DNA from: Candidatus Borrelia undatumii
Lineage (GTDB): Bacteria; Spirochaetota; Spirochaetia; Borreliales; Borreliaceae
Assembly (NCBI RefSeq): GCF_020882015.2
Contig: NZ_CP086555.2
Span: forward strand, 496,001-560,000
Reading direction: 5' to 3'
Length of the DNA stretch: 64,000 nt
In this document: positions 9,744 to 18,684 of the stretch, piece by piece
How the letters are laid out: every line of letters begins with the position of its first letter
Position numbering within the stretch: position 1 is the first letter of the stretch
Translations under genes and position numbers: made by a program
Notes under the pieces: model-generated
Told to the model about the DNA's origin: nothing
The model's database searches: none
The model's input: only the letters and a program-made list of their open reading frames with translations

Positions 9744-10238
9744 ATGGAAGCTCAGGGGCAGAAGAAGCAGATAGAGAAGTTAATATCACTTAATAGGGTT
9801 ACTAAAGTTGTAAAGGGGGGTAGAAGGTTTTCTTTTGCTGCTTTTATGGTTATTGGTGATGGAGAAGGACGAGTTGGCTGGGGATTTGGTAAGGCTAACG
9901 ATGCTAGTGATGCTATAAAGAAGAGTTCGACGAATGCTAGGAAAAACTTAAGATTTGTTCCTATTAAGAAGGGTACTCTTCCTCATATGGTTATTGGGGA
10001 TTTCAAGAAAGCTAGGGTTTTAATTAAGCCGGCTACGGAGGGTACTGGTATTATTGCGGGTGGTCCTGTTCGTGCTGTAATGGAAGCTGTTGGGGTACAT
10101 GATATTTTAAGCAAGTCTCTTGGTTCGAATAATTCTATGAATGTGGTGAAGGCAACCTTTAAGGCATTTGATTTTGTTTTGGATGGTAGGAAGGTGGCCG
10201 AGATAAGGGGAAAAACTTTAAGAACTTTGTGGGGTTGA
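9744..10238 (+). CDS. rpsE: 30S ribosomal protein S5
   Basis: S5 takes part in decoding fidelity and mRNA unwinding. The product has 164 residues with NRVTKVVKGGRRFSFAAFMVIGDGEGRVGWGFGKA, the double-stranded RNA-binding-like domain, and GTGIIAGGPVRAVMEAVG. A strong AGGAGGAG sits before the ATG. Confidence 0.97.
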   Translation: MEAQGQKKQIEKLISLNRVTKVVKGGRRFSFAAFMVIGDGEGRVGWGFGKANDASDAIKKSSTNARKNLRFVPIKKGTLPHMVIGDFKKARVLIKPATEGTGIIAGGPVRAVMEAVGVHDILSKSLGSNNSMNVVKATFKAFDFVLDGRKVAEIRGKTLRTLWG

Positions 10239-10241
10239 TTT

Positions 10242-10553
10242 ATGATTAGGAGAAAATTAAGACTTCAGCTTAAGAAGAGTAGGTTTAATGCTTCAAGATC
10301 TAGGGTTAAGAATAGGGCTTTTATTAGGAGAATGAAGGAGAATCGAGAGATTATTTCTAAAAGTGGCATTAGTGTTGAGGTCAAGCTTTTGAGAAGTTTG
10401 ATTGGGAAGTTAGATAACAAGGTTAGAACTTTAAGGGCTTTGGGATTAAAGAAAATAGGGGATATAAGAGAGCATAGGTTAGATAAGTCAATGCAGGGGA
10501 TGCTTGGTAGGGTGGTTAATATGGTTTTAATAAGTGAGGTGAAGGGTGATTAA
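10242..10553 (+). CDS. rpmD: 50S ribosomal protein L30 with N-terminal extension
   Basis: The C-terminal half (from about residue 46, [12 protein letters not shown], through LGLKKIGD to the end) is the normal L30 fold of about 58 residues. It is preceded by about 45 very basic residues not found in E. coli L30. The ATG lies three bases after rpsE. The 3' end overlaps rplO by eight bases. I recall that Borrelia L30 proteins share this larger size. Confidence 0.92.
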   Translation: MIRRKLRLQLKKSRFNASRSRVKNRAFIRRMKENREIISKSGISVEVKLLRSLIGKLDNKVRTLRALGLKKIGDIREHRLDKSMQGMLGRVVNMVLISEVKGD

Positions 10554-10983
10554 ATTGAGGAGGCCTTTGGGTGCTAATAAGGCACGCAAAGTTTTAGGTA
10601 GGGGGTCGGGCTCTGGACTTGGAAAGACGTCTGGTCGGGGTCAAAAAGGACAGAGAGCTAGGAATAATTCACCAAGGCCTGGGTTTGAAGGGGGGCAAAC
10701 TCCTCTTTATAGGAGGCTTCCCAGAAGAGGATTTTCCAATCATGATTATAGGTTAAGGTATGAAGTTGTGGGGCTTGGAGATATAGATAAAAAATTTGAG
10801 GCTGGGGATGTGGTGAACCATGGTACTTTGTTTGAGAAAGGACTTGTGGGTAAGAATTCTAGGAATATTAAAATTTTAGCTAATGGCGAGCTTACTAAGA
10901 GGGTTGATTTTGAAGTTTCTAGTATTTCAAAATCTGCAGAAGAGCTTGTGGTAAAAATTGGCTGTAATGTTAAATTAATTTAG
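10546..10983 (+). CDS. rplO: 50S ribosomal protein L15
   Basis: L15 is a late assembly protein. The product has 145 residues with the Gly-rich N-terminal [19 protein letters not shown] and [19 protein letters not shown] chose the GTG at 10546, inside the end of rpmD, because [14 protein letters not shown] then aligns with the family N-terminus. A TTG at 10555 is the alternative. Confidence 0.94.
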   Translation: MIKLRRPLGANKARKVLGRGSGSGLGKTSGRGQKGQRARNNSPRPGFEGGQTPLYRRLPRRGFSNHDYRLRYEVVGLGDIDKKFEAGDVVNHGTLFEKGLVGKNSRNIKILANGELTKRVDFEVSSISKSAEELVVKIGCNVKLI

Positions 10984-10995
10984 AATGGGAGTGAA

Positions 10996-12300
10996 ATGAA
11001 AGATTTGTTTTTAAGCTTATTCAGTATCAAGGATTTAAGAGCTAAGTTTCTGTTTACTCTGTCTGTTCTTTTTATTTTTAGAGTGGGTTCTTATTTGCCG
11101 ATACCAGGAATAAATCCTGTGGCTCTTAAAAGTTATTTTAAGGCGCAGTCAGATTTTTCAATCACTAATTATTTTGATTTTTTTTCGGGTGGTGCCTTTA
11201 GCAATTTTTCTGTGTTTATGCTTAGTATAGGGCCTTATATATCAGCTTCAATTATTATGCAGCTTTTGGTTTATTCTTTTCCCTCTCTTAAGAGAATGCA
11301 AGAAGGTGACGGTGGAAGGAAAAAGATTAAGAAGTATACAAAATATTTAACTATTGTTGCATCATTTGCTCAAGGGTACGCTACCAGCCTTTACGCTAGA
11401 AGTATACCAGGAGCACTTAATATGCCTTTTAGTAGGTATATTTTTGTTGCTATTTTAACAGTTACAACGGGAACTTTCGTACTTTTATGGCTTGGTGAGC
11501 AAATTAATCAGAGAGGAATTGGAAATGGTGTATCTTTGATAATTTTTTCAGGGATAGTTGTTAGGCTACAGGCGGCTTTATTTAATTTGTTTCAGGGCAT
11601 GAGAGATCCATCTCAGAATATTAATCCTGTTTTTGTTGTATTGGTTTTAGGCGTTTTTATTGTTGTTGTAATACTGATTATATATGAATATAAGGCACAA
11701 AGAAGGATCGCTATACACTATGCTAGGGCAAATTCAAGGAATACTGTTAGTTCATATTTGCCGATAAAACTTAACCCATCAGGTGTTTTGCCTGTTATTT
11801 TTGCGTCTGTTCTTATTACTTTGCCCTTGCAGATTTTGAGCGGGTTTGCTGAGGCTTCTGCACTCGCGAGGCAGGTTTTGTCTTATTTAAGACCTAATGG
11901 GCTTTTTTATACACTTTTGAATGTGGTTTTGATAATAGGGTTTACGTATTTTTATTCAAAGATACAGTTGAGTCCAAAGGATATAAGTAACAATATCAGG
12001 AAGAATGGAGGCACTATTCCGGGTATAAAGGCAGATGAGATGGAAGGCTATTTGGATAGAGTTATGAATAGAACACTATTTTCGGGTTCTATTTTTTTGT
12101 CTGTTATTGCAATAATTCCATTTTTGGTGCAGACTATCTTCAGATTTCCGTACGATGTCTCAAGGATTATGGGTAGCTCTTCGTTGCTGATTATGGTGGG
12201 AGTGGCTCTTGATACCTTAATTCAGATTGATGCTTATTTAAAGTCCCGGGGAGTGTCTTGTGGAAATGACAAAAGGAGTGCTTTTTTGCAAAAAATTTAG
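10996..12300 (+). CDS. secY: Protein translocase subunit SecY
   Basis: SecY is the pore of the Sec translocon in the inner membrane. The product has 434 residues and about ten hydrophobic segments. Visible features include RVGSYLPIPGINP near the N-terminus, the periplasmic GERINQ-like loop GEQINQRGIGNGVSLIIF and the cytoplasmic PxxIKxNGGxIPGI-like motif RKNGGTIPGIKADEME. It is followed directly by rpmJ, without the adk, map and infA genes found here in many bacteria. Confidence 0.97.
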   Translation: MKDLFLSLFSIKDLRAKFLFTLSVLFIFRVGSYLPIPGINPVALKSYFKAQSDFSITNYFDFFSGGAFSNFSVFMLSIGPYISASIIMQLLVYSFPSLKRMQEGDGGRKKIKKYTKYLTIVASFAQGYATSLYARSIPGALNMPFSRYIFVAILTVTTGTFVLLWLGEQINQRGIGNGVSLIIFSGIVVRLQAALFNLFQGMRDPSQNINPVFVVLVLGVFIVVVILIIYEYKAQRRIAIHYARANSRNTVSSYLPIKLNPSGVLPVIFASVLITLPLQILSGFAEASALARQVLSYLRPNGLFYTLLNVVLIIGFTYFYSKIQLSPKDISNNIRKNGGTIPGIKADEMEGYLDRVMNRTLFSGSIFLSVIAIIPFLVQTIFRFPYDVSRIMGSSSLLIMVGVALDTLIQIDAYLKSRGVSCGNDKRSAFLQKI

Positions 12301-12309
12301 GGGTGATTT

Positions 12310-12423
12310 ATGAAAGTTAGAGTAAGTGTGAAGCCAATTTGTGAGAAATGTAAGGTGATAAAAAGAAGAGGTGTTTTAAGGATTATTTGTGACAATCTTA
12401 AGCACAAACAAAGACAAAAATAA
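12310..12423 (+). CDS. rpmJ: 50S ribosomal protein L36
   Basis: This 37-residue protein begins [20 protein letters not shown]. Three cysteines (two in CEKC, one in IICDN) and the histidine in LKHKQRQK form the usual zinc site, so it is the zinc-binding form. It lies between secY and rpsM, as in most bacteria. GGGGTGA before the ATG is the Shine-Dalgarno. Confidence 0.96.
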   Translation: MKVRVSVKPICEKCKVIKRRGVLRIICDNLKHKQRQK

Positions 12424-12432
12424 GGGGACATA

Positions 12433-12810
12433 ATGGCTAGAATAGCGGGAATAGATTTGCCTAATGGTAAGCAACTTCAAATAGCTCTTATGGCTATTTA
12501 TGGCATAGGAAGAGCTAGAGCCTTAGAGATTTGTAGAAAAACGGATATTTCGCCAGATAAAAAGGCTAAGGATTTGGATAACAATGAAGTTAATAAACTT
12601 AGGAAGATAGTTGAAAGTGATTATATCGTTGAAGGGAAACTCAGAAGTGAGTTGGCTATGTCTATTAAGAGACTTATGGACATAGCGTGTTACAGGGGGC
12701 TTAGACATAGGAAGGGGTTGCCTTTAAGAGGGCAGAGAACTAAAACTAATGCAAGAACTAGAAAGGGCAAGCGAAGAACTGTGGCTAATAAGAAAATAGC
12801 CGCTAAATAG
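12433..12810 (+). CDS. rpsM: 30S ribosomal protein S13
   Basis: S13 contacts tRNA and forms intersubunit bridges. The product has 125 residues with [10 protein letters not shown] at the start, the helix-two-turn-helix [14 protein letters not shown] and the C-terminal [19 protein letters not shown]-like tail. It is the first gene of the alpha-operon segment. Confidence 0.97.
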   Translation: MARIAGIDLPNGKQLQIALMAIYGIGRARALEICRKTDISPDKKAKDLDNNEVNKLRKIVESDYIVEGKLRSELAMSIKRLMDIACYRGLRHRKGLPLRGQRTKTNARTRKGKRRTVANKKIAAK

Positions 12811-12837
12811 AGTTGTTTTGTGTATGGAGGGAGAAGA

Positions 12838-13227
12838 TTGAGTACAAAATTATCGGCTAACAGAAAAAAAGTAAAGAGAAGTATTGGAGAGGGTAATGTT
12901 TACATACAAGCTACTTTTAATAACACGATTGTAACTGTATCCGACATAAGGGGTAATACTTTGGCTTGGGCAAGTGCTGGTGGCATGGGATTTAAGGGCG
13001 CTAAGAAATCAACCCCTTATGCTGCCCAGGTGACTGCTGAGGCTGCTTTGGGCAAGGTTAAAGATTTTGGCATTAATTACGTGCATGTCTTTGTGAAGGG
13101 ACCGGGAATTGGTAGAGAGTCTGCTATACGAGCTATTGGATCAACGGGTATGGTTGTGAAATCAATCTCAGATGTAACTCCGATACCGCATAATGGGTGT
13201 AGGCCTAAGAAAACTAGACGAGTTTAA
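12838..13227 (+). CDS. rpsK: 30S ribosomal protein S11
   Basis: S11 forms the 30S platform near the E site. I place the start at the TTG at 12838, with GGAGG seven bases upstream, giving 129 residues. A frame that opens at a GTG 18 bases earlier would contain this Shine-Dalgarno and so is unlikely. Conserved motifs are [17 protein letters not shown] and [16 protein letters not shown]. The gene is followed directly by rpoA; rpsD is not in between. Confidence 0.95.
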   Translation: MSTKLSANRKKVKRSIGEGNVYIQATFNNTIVTVSDIRGNTLAWASAGGMGFKGAKKSTPYAAQVTAEAALGKVKDFGINYVHVFVKGPGIGRESAIRAIGSTGMVVKSISDVTPIPHNGCRPKKTRRV

Positions 13228-13239
13228 TTGGAGGAGATG

Positions 13240-14271
13240 ATGTCTTTAGATAAACTTTTGAAAGATTTTACTATACCTGATAGAGTTGAGTTTTTAAGAG
13301 GAGATGATTATGGTTCCTATGGGAAATTTGTAATATATCCTTTTGAAAAAGGGTTTGGTGTTACTATTGGAAATACTTTAAGACGGGTTTTGTTATCTTC
13401 TATTGAAGGGTATGCTATATCTGCTATGAGGATTCAGTCTAACCAGGGGGGGGGGACTAAAGTTGTTTCAAGTGAATTTGATTTAATACCTGGAGTTGTG
13501 GAGGATACTCTTGAAGTAATTGCTAATATTAAAAATATTCATTTAAAGTTGGATAAGGGGATTAATAGTACGGTGATAAGCTTTTCTGTTAATGGCAGGG
13601 AGACTAATGTGTTAAAGGCCGCTAATTTTGAAAGGGAGGGCGTTGAGGTATTAAATAGAGATTTGGTCATTGCTACGCTTTCAAGTGATGCAAGTTTAGA
13701 TTTTGAGTTCCAGGTTAATTATGGAAGAGGTTATGTTTCTTCTGAGCAAAATGCGAAGTATTTAGAAGAGGTTAATACTATTGCACTTGATTCTATATTT
13801 TCTCCGATAGAAAAGGTTTCGTATTCCGTTGAGGACACTAGGGTGGGTCAGCGTTCTGATTATGATAAGCTTATTATGGAAATATGGACAACGGGTGTGA
13901 TTAGTGCTAATGATGCTATAAGAAAGGCTGCTTCTGTGGTGCGAGAATTTTTGCTTCCGTTGGTGAGTTTTGAAGATTCAATTGTACCGTCTTTTGGAAA
14001 TCCTGAATTGCAGGATTCTGATTTGCTTGGTATGAGTATTGAGAAGTTGGATTTGTCTGTCAGATCTTTGAACTGTTTGACCAAGGAAAATGTTAAAACT
14101 TTGGGAGAGCTTATTAGCAAGACTTCAGATGAGCTTTCAAAAGCAAGAAACTTTGGAAAAAAAAGTTTAGAGGAAATAATTGAAAAGCTTGGTGTTTATG
14201 GGTTATTTTTAGGAATGGCTAAGACAGAGGCTCTTAAAGTACTAAGCAAAAACGATAAAATATCTAGGTAA
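13240..14271 (+). CDS. rpoA: RNA polymerase alpha subunit
   Basis: The alpha subunit dimerises to nucleate RNA polymerase assembly, and its C-terminal domain binds UP elements. The N-terminal domain ([22 protein letters not shown]) and the C-terminal helix-hairpin-helix ([32 protein letters not shown]) are present. The ATG at 13240 gives 343 residues, with GGAGG upstream. Codons for QGGGT include an uninterrupted run of nine G bases (13446-13454), unusual in an AT-rich essential gene. Confidence 0.96.
   Translation: MSLDKLLKDFTIPDRVEFLRGDDYGSYGKFVIYPFEKGFGVTIGNTLRRVLLSSIEGYAISAMRIQSNQGGGTKVVSSEFDLIPGVVEDTLEVIANIKNIHLKLDKGINSTVISFSVNGRETNVLKAANFEREGVEVLNRDLVIATLSSDASLDFEFQVNYGRGYVSSEQNAKYLEEVNTIALDSIFSPIEKVSYSVEDTRVGQRSDYDKLIMEIWTTGVISANDAIRKAASVVREFLLPLVSFEDSIVPSFGNPELQDSDLLGMSIEKLDLSVRSLNCLTKENVKTLGELISKTSDELSKARNFGKKSLEEIIEKLGVYGLFLGMAKTEALKVLSKNDKISR
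13446..13454. repeat. G9 homopolymer inside rpoA
   Basis: Nine consecutive G bases encode part of QGGGT in the alpha subunit N-terminal domain. It is the longest G run I saw in this AT-rich window; a G7 run occurs in the giant coiled-coil gene near 23298. Confidence 0.95.
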
Positions 14272-14287
14272 AAGGAAACTGTTTTAT

Positions 14288-14659
14288 ATGAAGACTAGAG
14301 TGGGATTTAACAGATTAGACAGGAAGTCAAGTCACAGAAAAGCGCTTTTGAGGAATATGGTAATTTCCCTTTTCAGACATGAGAGGATAACTTCTACTAA
14401 AGCTAAGTTGGGTGAAGTTAAGAGATTTGCTGAAAAGTTAATTACTAGGGCAAAGGTAGATAGTGTACATAATAGGAGAGAGGTGTCAAAGTTTATACAC
14501 GATAAGTATATTCTTAATAAATTATTTGCCAATATTTCCCCCATTTTTAAAGAACGAAAGGGCGGTTATACTAGGGTTGTTAAACTAGGACGGAGATATG
14601 GAGATGCTGCTGAGATGGCTATTCTTGAGCTAGTTGATAAGACCCCAAAAGAAGGGTAA
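14288..14659 (+). CDS. rplQ: 50S ribosomal protein L17
   Basis: L17 is a late assembly 50S protein. The product has 123 residues with the motif [30 protein letters not shown] at the N-terminus and [25 protein letters not shown] at the C-terminus. It is the last ribosomal gene of the cluster. Confidence 0.97.
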   Translation: MKTRVGFNRLDRKSSHRKALLRNMVISLFRHERITSTKAKLGEVKRFAEKLITRAKVDSVHNRREVSKFIHDKYILNKLFANISPIFKERKGGYTRVVKLGRRYGDAAEMAILELVDKTPKEG

Positions 14660-14733
14660 TAGTCTTTACGTATTAAGTATTTCCTTTTTAAGGAGTTATG
14701 TTTAGTTAGTTTAGAAAGTAAGAGGTAAGGTGT

Positions 14734-16275
14734 ATGTTGTATATTACTTTTTCTTCTATTCTTGCTGTCGTTATAGGTGTTATATTAGGGTTTACAATAA
14801 GGATTGTTTTAGGTAGGTTTTCTTTATTAAATTTAGGTAAAAAGCTAGAAAAGATAAAAGAAGAAGCAATTTTAGAGATAGACGATGAAAAAAAGCAGAT
14901 TATTTCGACTGCGAAAGCTCAGATGCTTAAAGAAAAAAACCAGCAAGATAAGGAAATAAGAGAAAGAAGAAATGAGATTTTTAACATAGAGAAAAGATTG
15001 TTGCAAAGAGAGGAAACTCTGGACAAAAGAATGTCTGCTCTTGATAAGCAACAAAATAGAATTGATTCTAAAGTTAAGGAATTTGAACAAAAAGAAAAAA
15101 CTATACGGGAAAAAGAGATATCTTTAGGCAAAAAATTAGAAAGTATTTCTGGTTTGACAAAAGAAGAAGCGAAAAAGATCGTCATCGAAAGAGTTGAAAA
15201 TGAGTCCAAAAGGGATGCTCAACTTATCATTAATAAAAGCGAACAAGAAGCTCAGCTTTTAGCGGATAAACTTTCAAAAGATATACTGGTCTCTACCATG
15301 CAACGGATGGTCACAGAGGTTAGTTCTGAATTTACTATTGCTTCTGTTGCATTACCTAATGATGAGATGAAAGGTAGGATAATTGGCAAGGAAGGGCGTA
15401 ATATCAGGGTTCTTGAAACATTAATAGGGGCGGATATCATTATTGATGATACACCTGAGGCTGTTGTTATATCTTGCTTTAATCCAGTAAGGAAGGAAAT
15501 AGCTAAAAGAACACTTGAAAGACTTATTACAGATGGGAGGATCCATCCTGCTAGGATTGAAGAAGTTGTGCATAGCGTTACCAATGAAATCAATAATATT
15601 ATCCTTGAAGAAGGTGAGAAGGTAGTATTTGATTTAAATATTCATGGACTTGACAAAAGGCTTATTAGGGGACTTGGTAGGCTTTATTTTAGAAGCAGCT
15701 ATGGGCAAAATGTTTTAAGTCACTCAAAGGAAACAGCAATAATGGGGGAAATTTTAGCTAAAGAGATGAAATTAGATCCTGTTGTTGTAAAGAGAGCATG
15801 TCTTTTGCATGACATAGGCAAGGGTATGGAAAGTATTTCCGAAAATAGTGAGGGACATGCTATTACGGGAGCTGAGCTTGCTCAGAGCTGTGGAGAGAGC
15901 GATATCGTTGTTAATGCTATCGCAGCTCACCATAATGAAATAAAACCTGAGAGCCTTGAGGCTATTGTTGTTCAAATAGCGGATGCTATTTCTGCATCTC
16001 GCCCTGGTGCAAGACGTGAAAGTTTGAATAATTATATAAACAGACTTAAAAGGCTAGAGGAAATTGCTTATGGGTTTGAGGGTGTTCAGAAATGTTACGC
16101 AATACAGGCCGGCCGTGAAGTTAGAATTATTGTTGATAATTTATTGGTTAATGACGAGAAGGCTACTATGCTTGCAAGAAACATTGCGAAGAAAATAGAA
16201 GTTGAAATGAGATATCCTGGTAAAATCAAGGTTACCATTATTCGAGAAACCAGAGTTATTGAATATGCAAGATAG
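14734..16275 (+). CDS. rny: Ribonuclease Y
   Basis: RNase Y is a membrane-anchored endoribonuclease that starts mRNA decay. The 513-residue product has an N-terminal membrane segment (about residues 1-25), a long coiled coil to about residue 190, a KH domain with GRIIGKEGRNIRVLE (about 215-230), and an HD domain with HDIGKG and AHHNE motifs. Family members are 510-520 residues. It overlaps the next gene, a ymdB homologue; the same pair is adjacent in Bacillus subtilis. Confidence 0.96.
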   Translation: MLYITFSSILAVVIGVILGFTIRIVLGRFSLLNLGKKLEKIKEEAILEIDDEKKQIISTAKAQMLKEKNQQDKEIRERRNEIFNIEKRLLQREETLDKRMSALDKQQNRIDSKVKEFEQKEKTIREKEISLGKKLESISGLTKEEAKKIVIERVENESKRDAQLIINKSEQEAQLLADKLSKDILVSTMQRMVTEVSSEFTIASVALPNDEMKGRIIGKEGRNIRVLETLIGADIIIDDTPEAVVISCFNPVRKEIAKRTLERLITDGRIHPARIEEVVHSVTNEINNIILEEGEKVVFDLNIHGLDKRLIRGLGRLYFRSSYGQNVLSHSKETAIMGEILAKEMKLDPVVVKRACLLHDIGKGMESISENSEGHAITGAELAQSCGESDIVVNAIAAHHNEIKPESLEAIVVQIADAISASRPGARRESLNNYINRLKRLEEIAYGFEGVQKCYAIQAGREVRIIVDNLLVNDEKATMLARNIAKKIEVEMRYPGKIKVTIIRETRVIEYAR

Positions 16276-17056
16276 TAATATTATTAGAACCTTGATGATT
16301 GGGGATATAATAGGCGATTCGGGGTTAAAGAAGGTTTTTTTTAATCTCAAGTCTCTCAAGGATAAGCACAATGTAGACCTTGTTATCGCTAATGGAGAAA
16401 ATTCATCCGGGGGATTTGGAATTACTCCAGAGATAGCGGATAATCTTTTCAAGGCTGGCGTTAATGTTATTACTACAGGTAACCATGTTTACTCTGATTA
16501 TAGTATAAAAGAGTATTTAAATAAGCAAAAATATATTTTAAGGCCAAATAATTTTTCAGATTTACTTGAAGGACATGGTTATTGTGTCTTAAATATTAGA
16601 AATGAAAAAGTTGCTGTTGTAAATATTCAAGGATTTTTAGGAATGACTTTTATTGTTAAAAACCCTTTTGAAAATATAAAAAAGTTTGTAAATATGATTG
16701 GGAGTAAGACTAGAACCATTTTTGTTGATTTTCATGCCGAGAGTAATTATGAGAAAGAAAGCTTTGGATATTTTTTAGATGGGCTTGTCACAGGAGTTGT
16801 TGGTACTCACACGCATATAATGACTCAAGACGAGAGAATTTTAGAAAAGGGGACTGCTTATATTAGCGATCTTGGTATGACTGGCAGTTTAAATTCCGTG
16901 ATAGGATTTAGTCCTGAAATTTCTCTTAAGGGGTTACTTGAATATGTGTCCTTACGAACGGAGGTTATTGAGGATAATGTGATCATACAAGGCGTTGTTA
17001 TTACTTCTGATGTAAAGACTGGACGTGCTTTGAAAATTGAGAGAATACAGAAATAG
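16265..17056 (+). CDS. YmdB-type metallophosphoesterase (TIGR00282 family)
   Basis: Family members are calcineurin-like phosphoesterases; B. subtilis YmdB hydrolyses 2',3'-cAMP and influences mRNA levels. The sequence shows MIGDIIGDSGLK with metal-binding Asp, IANGENSSGGFG, TTGNHVYSD, VDFHAE and GTHTHIMTQDERI, which are the expected metal-ligand motifs. The ATG at 16265 overlaps the rny stop by 11 bases; an in-frame TTG six bases earlier is the alternative. Overlap with rny suggests a shared role in RNA turnover. Confidence 0.9.
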   Translation: MQDSNIIRTLMIGDIIGDSGLKKVFFNLKSLKDKHNVDLVIANGENSSGGFGITPEIADNLFKAGVNVITTGNHVYSDYSIKEYLNKQKYILRPNNFSDLLEGHGYCVLNIRNEKVAVVNIQGFLGMTFIVKNPFENIKKFVNMIGSKTRTIFVDFHAESNYEKESFGYFLDGLVTGVVGTHTHIMTQDERILEKGTAYISDLGMTGSLNSVIGFSPEISLKGLLEYVSLRTEVIEDNVIIQGVVITSDVKTGRALKIERIQK

Positions 17057-17828
17057 TTTACTCAATTTACTTTGTAAAAAGTATCCGAACTTGACAAGAG
17101 AAGAATTGAGAATCTTGGTCTTAACTGGAAGAGTGTATGTAAATTCGCACAAGGAACTAAACCCCAAAGTTTTATTATTAAGGAATAGTGCAATAAGTTT
17201 AATGCAAGGCGAAACTGATAGGTTTGTATCAAGAGGAGGATATAAGCTTTCAGAGGCCTTGGAAAAATTTAAAATTAAAATTAAAGATAAAGTTTGTGTT
17301 GATGTCGGAGCCTCAACAGGAGGTTTTACAGATTGTCTTTTACAAAAAGGCGCTATGCTGGTTTATGCCGTTGATGTTGGATTTAATCAGATTGCTTATA
17401 AGTTACGAGTTGATCCAAGGGTTAGAGTTTTTGAGAAGACTAATATATTTGATATTAAAAGATTTGATCTATGTCCCAATTTGGCTGTCATTGATGTTTC
17501 TTTTAGATCTGCAGTTGGTGTATGCATAGATTTGATTAATAAACTTTCTGATGGGTTTATTATTGTCCTTATTAAGCCTCAGTTTGAACTTAAGGGATTG
17601 GGTCTAGACATAAAAGATTTTGGTGGTGTGGTCGAGGCTAAGCATTTAGCTGAAATATTAGATAGGGTAATTAGAAAATTTTATGCTAACAATCTACAAG
17701 TTAAAAATATATTAAAACTTAAAACTAAGGGCAGAAAGGGAAATCAAGAATTTATGTTTTTAATTACTAGGAGCGATTTATCAGATCCTGGGCAAGCCCT
17801 TAAATTACTTGAAACCATAAATTCTTGA
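17037..17828 (+). CDS. tlyA: TlyA-family rRNA 2'-O-methyltransferase
   Basis: TlyA-family enzymes methylate rRNA cytidines at the ribose 2'-O and were first named haemolysins. The product has an N-terminal S4 RNA-binding domain (NLTREELRILVLTGRVYVNS), the family SRGGYKLSEAL segment, and an FtsJ-like domain with the SAM-binding motif DVGASTGGFTDCLLQ and VIDVSFRS. The start is uncertain: the TTG at 17037 overlaps the previous gene by 20 bases and has only a weak ribosome site. Translation is probably coupled. Confidence 0.88.
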   Translation: MREYRNSLLNLLCKKYPNLTREELRILVLTGRVYVNSHKELNPKVLLLRNSAISLMQGETDRFVSRGGYKLSEALEKFKIKIKDKVCVDVGASTGGFTDCLLQKGAMLVYAVDVGFNQIAYKLRVDPRVRVFEKTNIFDIKRFDLCPNLAVIDVSFRSAVGVCIDLINKLSDGFIIVLIKPQFELKGLGLDIKDFGGVVEAKHLAEILDRVIRKFYANNLQVKNILKLKTKGRKGNQEFMFLITRSDLSDPGQALKLLETINS

Positions 17829-17845
17829 AACTTTTAAATAGTAAA

Positions 17846-18595
17846 TTAAAATATTCTTTTATCCAAAATACCCGAAAAATCTAAATTTAGATCTTCAAGT
17901 ATTATTGGATTATTTTCAATTCTTAAAGTTATTCCATTAATACCTTGAATTTCAAGACATGTTAAAATAATCTGGCTCACTTGATTGATTGTCCCCTCTA
18001 CCCCAAAGCTATTTTCATAGAATTCCTTGGATAGGTTGATGTGCGCAACACCATCACTTATGCTTAAATTTAATATTTTGGTATTAATGGGGACTAAACT
18101 TAAGTAGTTATTTTTAAGTTCATATTCATTTGGTCCATTAATAAGTGCCTTTAGCGTTTCTTCAAGGATATTTTTGTCATAATGTATAGTTCTCTTGACA
18201 TCTTGTTTTAAAAAATGACCCTCAGCGGTAACTTTTATGAAATATAGTTTAACTACTTTCTTCTTTCTTGAAAGTTTTTGCTGCTGATCTTTAAATTCCT
18301 CTTCAATTCTTTGTATTTCAGGAGGCTTGATTAAAAATTTTTCATCATCAACCATTTTAACGGTTTCTCTTTTTGTACTATCAAGCTCCGCCTCTATTAC
18401 CCTACTAGGCCTTGATGAATCAAGCTCAAACCCTTCATAACTGGTAACTTGCTCATTAAATATATTCTTAATCAACGAATTCTTAATTATTAGCAGTAGG
18501 CAAAGCCCTGACGCAAAAATGGCAAACAACACCAAGAACATATCTGCTTTGCTAAAAGCATCTCTCTTTCGTCTACTTCTTTTCCTTATCTTCAA
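17846..18595 (-). CDS. Membrane-anchored GerMN-domain protein
   Basis: The 249-residue product begins with a very basic patch (MKIRKRSRRKRDAF), then one membrane segment (about residues 20-42), a charged linker, and a C-terminal GerMN domain from about residue 120 (VTAEGHFLKQDVKR, LINGPNEYE, GVAHINLSKEF, GTINQVSQIILTCLE). GerMN domains occur in spore-germination and cell-envelope proteins; the function here is unknown. The start is a TTG with a poor ribosome site. It lies on the opposite strand between tlyA and der; only 18 bp separate its stop from that of tlyA. Confidence 0.82.
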   Translation of the reverse strand: MKIRKRSRRKRDAFSKADMFLVLFAIFASGLCLLLIIKNSLIKNIFNEQVTSYEGFELDSSRPSRVIEAELDSTKRETVKMVDDEKFLIKPPEIQRIEEEFKDQQQKLSRKKKVVKLYFIKVTAEGHFLKQDVKRTIHYDKNILEETLKALINGPNEYELKNNYLSLVPINTKILNLSISDGVAHINLSKEFYENSFGVEGTINQVSQIILTCLEIQGINGITLRIENNPIILEDLNLDFSGILDKRIF

Positions 18596-18684
18596 CCGGG
18601 CATCCGTCTATTATAATTGGCATAAACACACAATGTTTGATATTATAATAAAAACAGCTGCATAAAGAAAGAGGCAAGTTATCT

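Noticed and set aside
14698-14709. Three-codon mini reading frame with TAAGGAG ahead of rny
   Set aside because: The Shine-Dalgarno is good, but a three-codon frame cannot be supported as a gene from sequence alone; it could be chance in an AT-rich leader.
18601-18660. Possible bidirectional promoter pair between the GerMN gene and der
   Set aside because: TATAAT-like boxes exist on both strands, but neither has a -35 box at an acceptable distance.
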